This document shows, piece by piece, positions 34,366-45,575 of a stretch of DNA of 64,000 bases (the first letter of the stretch is position 1; the number at the start of each line of letters is the position of its first letter). Origin of the DNA: Pollenia angustigena. Its lineage: Eukaryota > Arthropoda > Insecta > Diptera > Polleniidae. The stretch spans positions 320,756,709-320,820,708 of the forward strand of contig OV884056.1 in the NCBI GenBank assembly GCA_930367215.1. The letters run 5' to 3'. The notes beneath the pieces were generated by a model. The model had not been told where the DNA came from. It ran no database searches and saw only the letters and a program-made list of their open reading frames with translations. The position numbers and the translations under genes were made by a program.

Positions 34366-35330
34366 TTAAGTTCACCTCAGCCAATTGGTGCTGGAGTCCC
34401 ACAGGGCAGCATCCTGGGCCCTCTATTATACTTAATTTATACTTCGGACATGCCAACAAACAACTACACCCAAACTTCAACATTTGCAGACGATACAGCT
34501 TTTCTTAGTGTCCACGAAAAACGTTATAAAGCATCTCGTTACTTACAGCATCATATATTTCAACTGGAAATATGGTTAAGACAATGAAAGATAATGGACA
34601 ATGAGCAAAAATGCGTACATATAACATTCACATTGCGCCGGGAATCTTGCCCCCCTATAACAATCAATAATCAAATAATTCCTCAATATTCGCATGTAAA
34701 ATATCTCGGTATACATTTGGATCGGCGATTAACGTGGAAATGCCATATAGAGGCAAAATTAACTCAAATGAAACTAAAAGCCATTCAAATTCATTGGCTT
34801 ATTGGAAGAAATTCTGTCCTTAGTCTAGATTGCAAGCTTCTACTTTACAACTCTATCTTAAAGCCTATCTGGTGCTGCGGTATTCAACTATGGGGCACTG
34901 CCTCGGCCTCTAATATCGACAAAATTCATAGACGCCAAAATAAACTTCTTCGAATAATTGCAGCCGCTCCCTGGTATATTTAAAATTCAAACATCCATAT
35001 GGATCTCAATGTGCCATTAGTAAAAACTATGATTAGAAAATATGAAGTAAAATATTTAAAAAGACTTGCACAGCACCCAAATCCACTAGCTCGAATTATT
35101 TTAAAACATGGCGACCACACTCGCTTAAGAAGAAGAGACACTGCAGCACTTATCCATTGAGATGAGCGATAATCACCTACATATGTATGTGAACGGAACC
35201 CGTTGTAGAAATTTTTTGTCTGGCACTGGCAGGACATAAATAAAGTATTAGGATAAGATTTGATTAATTATTGTTAGTTCATATTTATTATATGAAGATT
35301 CAATAAATAAAAAATGAAAAAAAAAAATTA
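34366..35330 (+). pseudogene. Jockey-clade non-LTR retrotransposon, 5'-truncated
   Basis: This plus-strand copy starts inside reverse transcriptase and runs to a poly-A end. Motifs in order: PIGAGVPQGSILGPLLYLIY (RT block before the active site), TFADDTAF (catalytic FADD, near 34480), an in-frame TGA replacing Trp after WLRQ, CVHITFTLRRESCPP, HVKYLGIHLDRRLTW, KCHIEAKLTQMKLKAIQIHW, LIGRNS and LKPIWCCGIQLWGTA, with a further stop after WYI. The 3' end has AATAAATAAAAAATG and an A run at about 35319-35329. 5' truncation with an A tail is the usual product of incomplete target-primed reverse transcription. Not functional. Confidence 0.88.
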
Positions 35331-37157
35331 CTGAGCTTATTTGGTTCCTTTGTATATTAAAACATTTTATATAAAAGTTTGTGGCCGATTGGATAAAGAA
35401 AAGTCGAGGCGAAACCTTCCCAGGAGGCCAAGCTATTTTTTTGTTATATAAATTTTTCACTTAATAAAATCTCAAAAAATCATCTTGGACCCGTGAATGC
35501 TTTTGCAAAAATGTTCAGTAAAGAGTTCTTTATTTAAAAATCACAACAAATTTTACTCAATGAACGGCAGGCTCTACTAAAATAATCACTATCGTACGGA
35601 AACGTACGACGTTGCACTCAATGTGTTAATAGTGAATACAATGCGAAATAATTTTTTTTTTAATTATTGTCAAATATTTTAACTGCCGTAAAAGTCTTAT
35701 TTCTAGTTGATAAATTAATTAATAAATTAATCGAAATGAAGATACATTTATGCTCTCAAACAGGCGTAAAAACCCAAAATCGATTAAGAACTAGCCCATT
35801 TATAAATAAGTCCCCAGACCACTAATGTGCCAACTACTACTTGACCGAGAAATTCGAGACCACACCTTAAACATTTTTATAATTGATTTTAGCAATATAA
35901 TTTTTTTTATTCAAAGGAATCAAAATTGTAAGTTTTGAAAAATCTTTTCTTTTTTTTTTTTGATGGAGTGAACATGTCCTAAGGTGAAAAAACGGAAAAC
36001 TATTTTTGGGTGTTTTTCAAATCTCGCATTTCAAATTTGAAAAAATGTTCATCAACAAAAGCGAAGAAATAGAAACTTGTACTCCGGGGGCTACTTAAAA
36101 ACATCTTAGGAAATGAAAATAAAAAAGCTTAAAAAGCTTGATTCAAGTGAATTTCAAAGTTGGTTTAATCCCGAATTCGTACTTGAAATAATCCGAAAGA
36201 GAGATTGATTTAATTATAGCCTATTACCTAACCAATTACCCCAGAGATACCCAAGAAAAACTTATGGATTTTATGTTATAGGTGTTAGGTATTAGGTATT
36301 TCATACGCTACCTGGTAAGTAGTTGTCATTATAATTGTCGGTTATTTTGAAAACTTCAGTAAGTACTTACTAGTAATATCCTCAGAATTTACTTATTACT
36401 TCTATTAAGTATTTTCACTACTGAATATTTGCTTACTAATAATCAGCTCAATAACTACTTGTTAGCTGTGTTGTTTTCAGTACTGAATATTTACTTAGTG
36501 GTAACGTACTCAATAACTACTTATTAGTCTATTAACAAGCAATTTTTTGGCTTGTCTACTTACAATTCAACTTTAACTAGTAGAATAATAACTAGATATT
36601 TTTTTTTCTTCTAGTAAAGTGTATTGTAAATAAGTACTGAATTCTGTGGACACCTTGAACAAAAATAAGCCGAAAAATAAGTAGTTTTGTTTTCTCTGTT
36701 ATTACTTGCTAACCTTCCAGGTAAGTAAAGTTTTTGCTGGATATAGAGAGAATATTCTTATTCACTTACCCGTTACACATGTTTGTTTCACTTTTGTTTT
36801 ACTCTCCTTTATAAGACAACAGCAGCATGCCAGCTTTGGCATTCGTAATCATTCTACTTGGAAAATCTGAAGTATTTAACTAAATAATTTTAATAAATAG
36901 AATATGAGAATTATTGCTTCTTATTTAACTTTTTAAACATGAAAATAATCAAAATTTTTCTTCTTTTAGTATTGGTCGCGAAAGTTATTTTTGAATTTTG
37001 AATTGTTTTAAGTACTTTTAAGTGTTTTTCGTACTTCAATTTCTGACAGTTTTGCAAAATTGAAATTTTGAAATGTTACTAAACTTCAACAAAAAGAGTA
37101 TTTTCCCCGCCAAATGGTACTTTTTGTGAAAAAAGCAATATTATTTCTATATTGTCC
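35331..37157. other. AT-rich sequence with repeat fragments
   Basis: 36127-36206 is a third, partial copy of dispersed repeat G (TTTAATCCCGAATTCGTACT, TGAAATAATCCGAAAGAGAG). 36300-36730 is bounded by CTACCTGGTAAGTA / TTCCAGGTAAGTA-like sequences and holds two units of about 67 bp containing ACTGAATATTT and CTCAATAACTACTT. No gene. Confidence 0.45.
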
Positions 37158-37159
37158 TA

Positions 37160-37427
37160 CCCAGTAAAAACTTCGCCTACTTTTTCAAAATGAATAGCTT
37201 CTTTAACTCATTATTTTGTAGCTTTGTTCTATAACTACATCTATAACAACTTCTATAACTACTTTTTCTGGATGTATGAAGGTAAAAAATAATGTCTTAC
37301 CTTTTTATGCGTTCATTTTGGGACATCCCTTGTAAAATTCATTGGTTCTTTCATAGAATTGTAAGTAGTGCTATTATGTTTTTCTGATTACTCAACACAT
37401 TATTTTGTAGGCGAAGTTTTTACTGGG
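37160..37427 (+). mobile_element. MITE F, copy 1 (complete), TA duplication
   Basis: CCCAGTAAAAACTTCGCCTA C at the left is mirrored perfectly by GTAGGCGAAGTTTTTACTGG G at the right, with TA on both flanks. 268 bp, non-coding. Tc1/mariner-type by duplication. The truncated sister at 20933 is on the other strand. Confidence 0.85.
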
Positions 37428-37898
37428 TATATTATTAAATAAGTGGCACAATGGTTTTGATCAAAATATGGAGCAACTCTTATTAAAAAAACATAACCTT
37501 TTAAGTAAAACAACCGAGTACATTGTTGCCAACACATTTCGCAGTATATTGCACTTCTGTTCTGATTTCGATTCTTGCCAATATATTGTGTCACCCTCGA
37601 ATATCACACACACATTGGCGATAAAATTGAACAGTTGTATTGCAAGTGTATGAGCCGCTTAATGTAAGTTATTTCAGTACATATTTTCTAAAAAAATATA
37701 TTTGAAATAGTTCATATATTTATGAATAAGTAAGTAAATTAAAAATTTTATTTTAGTCAACATAAATTTATAGTGGTGTTTATATTTATATTTTAACTTT
37801 TGCAAAGTTACATAAAACCCATATCGGGCATGATGTTGGTGCTTTATCATTCTGTAAGATGGAAAACGGGCATGTAAATCAGTCACAATAATTTTTTC

Positions 37899-38171
37899 TT
37901 TCTAATTCGGGATAAAATCAACTTTATAATACTTGAATCAAGCGAATTTTGAGATTGATTCAATCTTAGTTTTTCTTAAACCAATCTCATTTTCGGATTA
38001 TTTCAAGTAGAAAATCGGGATTGAATATGGATAATTTGAGTATTTTGCTATTGAAAATCCGTGCTTGAATCAACATTTCTGTACTTCATCCAAAAAAATC
38101 CGAACTCACCGTACTATTAATATCGCTTCGGATTGATTCGTACTCAAATCAATCCGATGGATTGATTTTTC
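37899..38171 (-). repeat. Dispersed repeat G, copy 2 (uninterrupted)
   Basis: Reverse complement of copy 1 at 19110-19677, without its 300-bp insertion. Shared blocks include CCCGAATTAGAAAG, ACTTGAAATAATCCG, AATATTCAATCCCGATTT-like sequence, ATTAATAGTACGGTGAGT and the GGATTGATTTTT end. It supplies the empty site for the insertion at 19185. Confidence 0.7.
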
Positions 38172-38194
38172 ATTATAAAAGTTATTTTCAGGAA

Positions 38195-38512
38195 TACAAA
38201 GTTTATTGTTAATACGATATCCGTATGACGTGCTAAATTCCCAATTTTTCATATTTGATAAATACACTGAAATTTATTGTTGAGGGAAAGCTATTTTGTA
38301 TGCGCATTCCACTGGTTGTTAAGGCCATCTCATCAGGAAAACTTTTCCAAAGATTTTAGAAAAGCCAAAAATATTATAAACACTCTTAAGTCTTACTTGT
38401 AACAATATCAAAGCTTAAACAAAACTCCTTCAATAAACAGTGAGTTTATCTTTTCTTACATCCCCCTACAATTGGTTGGGTTCTTTCCGACTCGAATTGT
38501 AGTTGAAAGTCG
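38195..38512 (+). repeat. Dispersed repeat R, copy C (uninterrupted)
   Basis: TATCCGTATGACGTGCTAAA, TTCCCAATTTTTCATATTTG, CACTGGTTGTTAAGGCCA, TTTTAGAAAAGCCAAAAATA, ACACTCTTAAGTCTTACTTG, AGTGAGTTTATCTTTTCTTA, CCTACAATTGGTTGGG. It matches copy B closely and shows the site before MITE D inserted there. Confidence 0.75.
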
Positions 38513-39360
38513 GTTAAAAGAAAAAACATAATTAAAAACAAACTGCTTCATTCTGTTGTCTTCGCAAGAAAACAACAAAAAGTTGTTTTCAAACTTGAAA
38601 CAGTTTCTACGTGTAAGCGATTCCTTCCTTTGCTTTTTGCATTTAAAAATGTGCGTTCAATTGATGCTCAGGAATGTGGTATCGATAAAATACCAAAATC
38701 AATATGTGAAATGTCAGCAAACATTTGTTTCGTTCTTTATATTGGCTATATTTTTTCAAGAAATTTAAATATATTCAGTTCTGAAATGCTTTATTTCTGA
38801 AAGAACCGCTAGAACACGGAATTGAGAATTGATATTATTATAGTTTTCCTAATCGTTTGTAAATAACATTAATAGCATCAGTGAAACTGATGATTACTTT
38901 TAAAGATTTATTTTCAAAACAAAATTTAGTTCTTAATGTTTTGCAAATTGTCGAATAAAATGATTTCGCAGTTTCTTTTACTTTATAAACCATTTCCTTA
39001 ACATTGCATGTTTCAATAAATATAGTTTTCATTTAAATTTTCCACTAACATATTATCCAATGCATCCTTTTTATGAATTTTCCTGCCACTTGTAAGAACA
39101 AAACTCGCATTCTGGAAAGTAAAATTTGAATCCTGGCGTCCACGCTTTGCATTTCAATATTAACGTCGTTAATTATTTTTAAAATATAATATAATAATTT
39201 ACCATCTGTGATATAGTTTGACAAAATTTTATAATTTAACATTAAATTTTTTAATAGTAATAGTTTGTTTTCATTTGTGTTGTATATAAAACTGAATTTG
39301 TAAAATAACGTAAAATTAAAACCATTGACGAAAAGATTATAGATCAATAAAAATATCTCC
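38513..39360. other. AT-rich sequence, no gene
   Basis: Two minus-strand open frames (38838-39032 and 39045-39383) lie end to end but show no recognisable domain. I do not call them. Confidence 0.4.
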
Positions 39361-39390
39361 CTGAAGATGTTGGGAATCTCCAACGAAACG
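39361..39390 (+). other. Hammerhead-like core, second copy
   Basis: CTGAAGA, a hairpin (TGTTGG GAATCT CCAACG) and GAAACG. The same CUGANGA, stem II, GAAA order as at 9783 but with a different stem sequence that is still paired. No helix III or cleavage site is evident, and no reverse transcriptase is seen next to it. Confidence 0.35.
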
Positions 39391-40352
39391 TCAGAAGAAA
39401 AAATTATGTTATAATCTTTTTATTTTCATATTCACAAGACCTTAATAAGCCCGTTTAGAGTTTTCTAAAAAACATAACAATAAAATTTGAAAAAGGTCGA
39501 TAATAATTAAAATTATACAACAACATATATTTTGCAACAAACACATGATGAAGGCCTGCTATCGAAATCGCAAAAAAATCGCATTAAATGAACAGCAACA
39601 AAAACACTCGCTTGCCGTCATACAATCAAACTTGCGCAACCGCAAACATTCGCTGCTGGTTTGCAGTCATTCAAATAATGCACATCGTGCTTTGTTATTT
39701 ATACCATCGTTAGCTTCGTTTTTTAATAAAGATGTTTGTGTGTTCGGTGCGACAATGATTGTTTTGGTAAAGAAAAAGAAAAAATACAAACAAAAAAGCC
39801 AGAAATCAAGCAATCATTACTCATGTATTCATTCAGCAGTTGCAATGTAGTACAAGAAAAAAAAAATTGAAATGAAACTAAACGCACATATGTAGGTACA
39901 AACAATTTCCATAGAAACAGAAGACTTTTTTTTATCATCTTAAAAAGTACAGTAGTTCTCTATGTACAATGTATTCTTGTTATTGTTGTTAATGTTAACA
40001 AAGCGTCTCATCGAGTGGACAATGACTACTTGAATGCAAAAGTATATGATATCAATTTACACAGTTGTGTTATACCTATTGCGTGCACAACAAAAATGCA
40101 AACAAAGCACTTTCAATAAAAAACGAATACATGCAAAAATCGAATGTGTACGAAACGATGTAAAAATTACCAACGTTGAACTTTGTTTTGCAAGCAAAGA
40201 GTGAATGTTAATTTGAGCGTATGAATAAATCAAGAAAAATAGTTATTTTGCAGTTCTCTGATTGAAATGATTATATCACAGTTAAAAAGTTAAGAGTTAA
40301 AAACTCAAAGAATAAAAAAGTACTGAAAACAACGCGGGAGTACTGCGGTATT
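39391..40352. other. AT-rich sequence, no supported gene
   Basis: The open frame 39545-39850 (101 codons) is rich in Gln, Lys, Ser and Asn and has no recognisable domain. Not called. Confidence 0.45.
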
Positions 40353-41045
40353 TATACCCACACCACAATAGTGGAGAGGGTATTATGCATTTGTGCTGAT
40401 GTGTGTAACGCCTTAAAATAGTGGTCCTAGATCCACCTTAAAGTATACCGATCCACTCAGAATCACTTTCTGAGTCGAACTAACGATGTCCTTCCGGCTG
40501 GCTGGCTGGCTGTCCATGTAACCTTGTGCGCAATTTTGGAGATAATTTGATAAAATTTGGGTCATAGGTTCTTATTGGCACAAGGACCAAGCCTATTGAA
40601 AATGGACCGAATCGTAGGACCACGAGGGAAGATAGGGGGAAATTTCTTCCCCTCGGAAACTATCAAACCGCTTTTAATGAAATTTAAAACATAGATAGAA
40701 CCATATCTATATGGACACAAAATGTATAAATTTTTAAAAAAAATCGGACCACGAGGGGAGATAGGGGCAATTTCTGCCTCTCAACCCGATTTTAATGAAA
40801 TTTAAGCCATAGATAGATAAATATCTATAGGTACGCATTAGCTTTACAGTTTTTAAAAAATAGGACCACAAGGGGAGGCAGGGGGCAATTTCTGCAACTT
40901 TCACAAACGTTCAATCCGATTTTCATGAAGTTTATAAACATAGATAAATCCCTATTTAAATGGACACATAAGCATGATGTGATTTTAAATACTGTGGTGT
41001 AGGGTATCATATGGTCGGGCTTGACCGACTATACTTTCTTACTTG
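40353..41045 (+). mobile_element. HINE family 2, copy 1
   Basis: Starts TATACCCACACCACAATAGT GGAGAGGGTATT and ends CTGTGGTGTAGGGTATCATA, TGGTCGGGCTTGACCGACTA, TACTTTCTTACTTG then T. Same architecture as HINE family 1 (TATACCC start, inverse copy near the end, terminal hairpin, CTTG) but different sequence. The hairpin is GTCGG/CCGAC. A GGCT microsatellite lies at about 40497-40512. Three tandem units start at 40618, 40746 and 40863 (GGACCACGAGGGGAGATAGG). Non-autonomous. Confidence 0.78.
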
Positions 41046-41373
41046 TTTTAATATGAAAAAGTACTGAAAAAAGTACCAAAGTACTGAATTTTTCAACACT
41101 GATTTCTGAGTACGACTCTTATGCTGGGTACACACTATGCAAATTAAATTCATTTTCATTCATTCGAGATTTCGTCAACATAAAAACGTTTTGATATTTT
41201 CAGATTGCACTGATGTAGATTGCATGTAAATTGCAGTGTCTGTACCCAGATTTTCTAACTACATTAAATTTATTTACGAATATATAAAATAAAATAAAGT
41301 CTTAATAATTGCAAGTGAAAATTTTTCTTCAACCAAAATATTTTGTTTGTTTCACTGATAAATTTAACTTTTT

Positions 41374-41817
41374 TATACACTTTACCACAGATTAAAATGT
41401 GATATAAAGTTTGTTATTCCGTTTGTAACTTTTACAATATTATTCAAAGAATTAATAAAGAATATATAGATATTTTTATATTGCGATGCCGGTCTGTCCA
41501 TGTGTCTGTTGAAATGGGGTTTCCGAACACTCCAGAATAGAGTTGTTATATATTTATATCACACAAAGTCTCGGATAGCTTTCTGTTGAAATTCAGATCG
41601 GTCTTCAAATGGCTGAGATATGAACAAAATCTATAAATGCCTCTTATTTTTACCCATCCTAAGAAGTATTAAATATTGAAAATTTGCCAAATCGTTCCAT
41701 TATTTCACCTGGACCCCATACAAGCGTACTTCCAATTTTCAGGTTTGTAACGACTTATAATTCCATGGTGAAGGGCTTATAAGAATCGGCATTGCCGAAT
41801 ATATGAACTTTTACTTG
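41374..41817 (+). mobile_element. HINE family 1, medium copy
   Basis: Starts TATACACTTTACCACAG, has GATGCCGGTCTGTCCATGTG inside and ends GGTGAAGGGCTTATAAG, hairpin ATCGGCATTGCCGAT, ATGAACTTTTACTTG then T. 444 bp, more diverged than the copies at 2401 and 5581, non-coding. Confidence 0.75.
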
Positions 41818-43038
41818 TTATGTTTAATTTTATAATTTTGTTATTTAAACAATTTTTTCTTTCCATTCCACGTTGCATTTTACGTGATTTTGCTTTCTTT
41901 TAAGAAAACCATATTGCACAACTTAATAGATTATTATCACGCGGGCAAAAGATAAAATAATAATCTAGACGCAAAGAACTGCACAATTTATAAACGCTTC
42001 CATTATTAATTTAAATTTGCAACGGCAACTTATTATACAAAATCACATAAACAGTGAAGAGAAATTTAAAACTACTTAATTCAAAGTTCACAATCATATT
42101 TACTGGGTAACGAGTGCCAGCACTAGTGTTTATGTGCCATTCGCTCTCTTGGTGTGCGGTAATTGTGTACTCCACCGCATATCCTGTGTTGTGTGTATTC
42201 GTATTAGTTATATATACCCAACAAACACGAAATCAAACATTTGATATGAAATGAGTTGATATCAAGCACAATTCTCAAACCTTTTTCAATTGTTTAATTT
42301 TAACATTTGAATTTCAAATTGATAATGTTTTCAAATTATACAATCTTTTATTAATTTGATATTAAATGTTATTCTCAAATCAAAACTAAGTTTGGTAACA
42401 CTTAAGCGAAAAATAAATGTTAACATTAAAAAATTGTGAATATAGTAAAATGTGTTTTACAGTTTAAGTAAAATAACATATTAAGTTAAGTGAATTCGCC
42501 TTTGGAAAACCTAAATTTCTTGTGGAAAAATATAAATTATTTTTGAGTAAAAAATTAAGTGAAGGCAAAATGAAAAAAATATAAATTTGTTGTGCGATCG
42601 CGGTGCCACGAGAGCCATGACATTCCTCAAAATAAAAAGTAGCCCAGCATTTCGTTTTTCAAAGTATTCGAGGATGAAAAGAAAGCTGCTTCATCGTTCA
42701 GCAGTAGCTATAATGCCGAATATATACTTGACTGTTTGTTAAAATTAATAATGAGCTAAAATTTCATATTGTAAAATTCGTTTCTTTATAAAAATATTTT
42801 AATAAAAATTAAATTTAATGAACTGATTAAAATATCAAAATATAAATTTGCCGAGCCGAGCGAGAAACAAGTTTGAGTGTGCATAATGAATGAGAGAATC
42901 AGCGCTGATATTTTATCTATTATTTGTGTTTTTTGCATGTTTGTATGCATTTAGGTTTGTTGTTCATTCGAAATTTTTATTAAATTTTGTTCATAAGTTG
43001 TTTTTAATTTTTTTATAATTGTTATAATTTTATTTAAT
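41818..43038. other. AT-rich sequence, no gene identified
   Basis: 42100-42240 and 42580-42700 are locally less AT-rich but no open frame shows a motif and I cannot pair them as long terminal repeats. Confidence 0.4.
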
Positions 43039-43555
43039 TATACCCACACCACAATAGTGGAGACCCACCTTAAAGTATAGCGATCGACTCAGAATCACTT
43101 TCTGACCAAGCCTATTGAAAATGGGCCAAATAGTAGGTCCACGAGGGAAGATAAGGGGAAATTTCTGCCTCTCAGAAACTATCAAACCGATTTTAATGAA
43201 ATTTAAAACATAAATAGATCCATATTTATATGGACACAAAAGGGAGGCATTTTTAAAAAAATAGGACCACGAGGGGAGATAGGGCAATTTTTGCCTCTCA
43301 AACCGATTTTAATGAAATTTAAAACATAGATAGATCCATTTCTATATGGACACATAAGCTATACAGTTTTTCAAATATAGGACCACAGGGGAGGTAGGGG
43401 ACAATTTCTGCCTCTCACAAACTTTCAAACCAATTTTAATGAAGTTTATAAACATAGATAACCATATTTATAGACATATAAGCATGACGTGTTTTTTAAT
43501 ACTGTGCTGTAGGGTATCATATGGTCGGGCTTGACCGACTTTACTTTCTTACTTG
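43039..43555 (+). mobile_element. HINE family 2, copy 2
   Basis: TATACCCACACCACAATAGT GGAG at the start; CTGTGCTGTAGGGTATCATA, TGGTCGGGCTTGACCGACTT, TACTTTCTTACTTG at the end. It lacks about 180 bp after the start compared with copy 1. The three tandem units (43137, 43264, 43380) are retained. Confidence 0.8.
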
Positions 43556-43899
43556 TTTTTATTATTTATTTGAGTATTTTTGTTTAATTTTTATTTTCAT
43601 TTTAATTTTTATTATTTTTTTAATTTGAAATCATAACAACAAAACATAAACAATGTTTTCGGCGCTGCAATACGCTTTGGAACTGTTTTCTCGTATTCAA
43701 TCAGCATTCGCCCACTATGACCTGTTCGCGCTTATTTGTACTAACTTGAATAGTACCAGTTTTCTCGCATTGGTTCTTGCAATAATCGTCAGTCGGCTCG
43801 GCTCGGCAACAAGGGGCCACTCTGTACGCACCCTAATTGCCCGAAAGAAGGAATTCTTTTACATATCGGAAATAGGCTATTAAATAATTTTCCACTTTA

Positions 43900-44100
43900 G
43901 TCTTATAAGACCCATAGTACGCAAATCTCCATTGAGAAAAAAAGATGGAGATTGGGATAGAAATTACAAAGAAAAAGCAGATCTGTTTGTAGAAGATTTG
44001 GAAAAGGTTTTTAAAACGAATGTATTTACAAATCTTACAGTTGAGATGCCACATATTGTATTTCAGCACAGGGTAGTGCCCCTTTGTTTTGGGATTTGAG
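43900..44100 (+). pseudogene. Jockey-clade ORF2 fragment (before the RT core)
   Basis: The plus-strand frame reads RPIVRKSPLRKKDGDWDRNY, KEKADLFVEDLEKVFKTN. This matches the linker of jockey-type ORF2 between endonuclease and reverse transcriptase (PLRK.DG.W......KA.LFA..L..VF). No catalytic motif is present and the frame closes soon after MPHIVFQHR. A short, dead piece. Confidence 0.65.
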
Positions 44101-44259
44101 AGGTAGGCTTAAACCCCAAGATAGCATCGGGGATCGATGGGGACAGTAATCAAAAAAATTATTTTAGAATTATCCCGAATAGCAAAAAGAATAATTCTCT
44201 TTATTTTTAGTGCTATAATACGCCTAAGCATTTACCCAAGATATCGTGTAGATAGCTGT

Positions 44260-44480
44260 TAAGAATGCTGGGCAGCTTTGCTATTAGTTTATATAAAAAC
44301 CCCTTGATATTCAATAACACTTTAGCGATTTCCGTCTGCAGGACCCTGCAATCATCTGGAAGCCAAAATGGAACCTTGGGAGTTTAGCTATGTAAATCAC
44401 GCCTTAATCCAGTTATCAATAACCCGACCGGTCCGTATACTTTCTCAAGCATTGCACAATATGCTAATATTTAATCTTCT
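44260..44480 (-). pseudogene. LOA-like ORF2 scrap (thumb to RNase H)
   Basis: On the minus strand FWLPDDCRVLQTEIAKV (44300-44375) parallels FRLPDGSSVLQAEISAI of the intact LOA ORF2 at 54103, around its second RNase H acidic residue. The nucleotide motif GTATACTTTCTCAAGCAT at 44436 parallels ATATACTTTCTCAAGCAT at 55274, its thumb region. About 300 codons that should separate these are missing, so this is a rearranged relic of another LOA-like element. Confidence 0.5.
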
Positions 44481-45575
44481 GTCTACCGTCTTTAATTTTC
44501 AAAGAATATTTCCAAATGCTTGCAGGGAAAGTGATGTAGTAGCATTAAACGGAGTAGGTGTTTGGATCAGCTGCATTATTACCCCTTAACATGAGTGCAA
44601 ACAATGCCATGTGAATGCGTTGTGTACTGGGCGATATTTATAGAGTTTTTTCCAACCCCTCCATGTCTTACATTCCAACATGTTTTTAGTAAAATTCCCA
44701 TACACTTTCTACTAAAATTAAACATACACTCTTACTCAAAAGTATTTTTAACATTTAAATTTTTTTCTTTATTTTTTGCAAATGCTTGTAAGTAAAACTG
44801 GTTGGTAAACAGTGACATTCAAGTTTATGTATGTGGTAGAGGCGTTCGCAGATGCAACTGTTTGTGTGTTTTTGCTTTAATGTGTTTTGAGCGAAAAAAA
44901 AGTCAAACGAAAAAATTTAACAAAACCAAAACTTGAACACGCTGTTCGTACTGTGGTCTTACAAATTACCGAGCGACAACAACAATGCTAGTGAAAGATC
45001 GTATATGAACACTTTTTAACAATGACATGGTCCATGCTTGCATTACATTGCACCAGTCCAAGGAGTAGTCAATTTGATCAAAATGGATCAGGTAGTCCAA
45101 TATTATTTGCAGGGTAGTAACAGATACAGATACGATTACATCTCTTTTGACAATACTTTTTGATACACTCATGCACATCTTTAGTATGTGGGCTGCCTTT
45201 CAAAATGTGGGTTGCCTTTAAAAATCGTATATAAAAAAGTATTTTCTTTTCAATACATTCTGTAGAATAATTTGACTGATATCAACTGATTTGAGACACT
45301 TTTGTGGTATAATTTCAAATTTTAGTGTATAAAGAAATCATGTAGGTAAATGCTTAATTCTTTTATCGACAGAATTTGAATGAGGCACAAAAATCCTATT
45401 GTTTTTTATTGTTACGAATTGTAAACACATTTCACTATACGGATATTTTTTTGTATTGCAACTTGTGCGATTGTGTGTGGTAATGGATGTTTTTGTATCC
45501 GTAGTTTTCTCGAAAGTTATTCGTACTCAGTTTGTTTATCATAGAGACAAAAAACAATTTCTATTACTTACACAC
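44481..45575. other. No gene seen
   Basis: Short frames without motifs, and no terminal repeats paired. Confidence 0.5.

Noticed and set aside
39045..39383. 112-codon minus-strand frame
   Set aside because: Ile/Leu/Asn/Lys-rich composition expected from AT-rich sequence, no domain, and the hammerhead-like motif lies on the other strand.
39545..39850. 101-codon plus-strand frame
   Set aside because: Gln/Lys/Asn-rich with no motif; typical of chance frames in AT-rich fly DNA.
41818..43038. Possible LTR retrotransposon
   Set aside because: No pair of direct long repeats, no primer-binding site or polypurine tract that I could pair, and no gag-pol frames.
43653..43883. 76-codon plus-strand frame starting MFSALQYALELFSR
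   Set aside because: Only its last part borders the jockey fragment at 43900; the rest shows no recognisable domain and no start context that I could defend.
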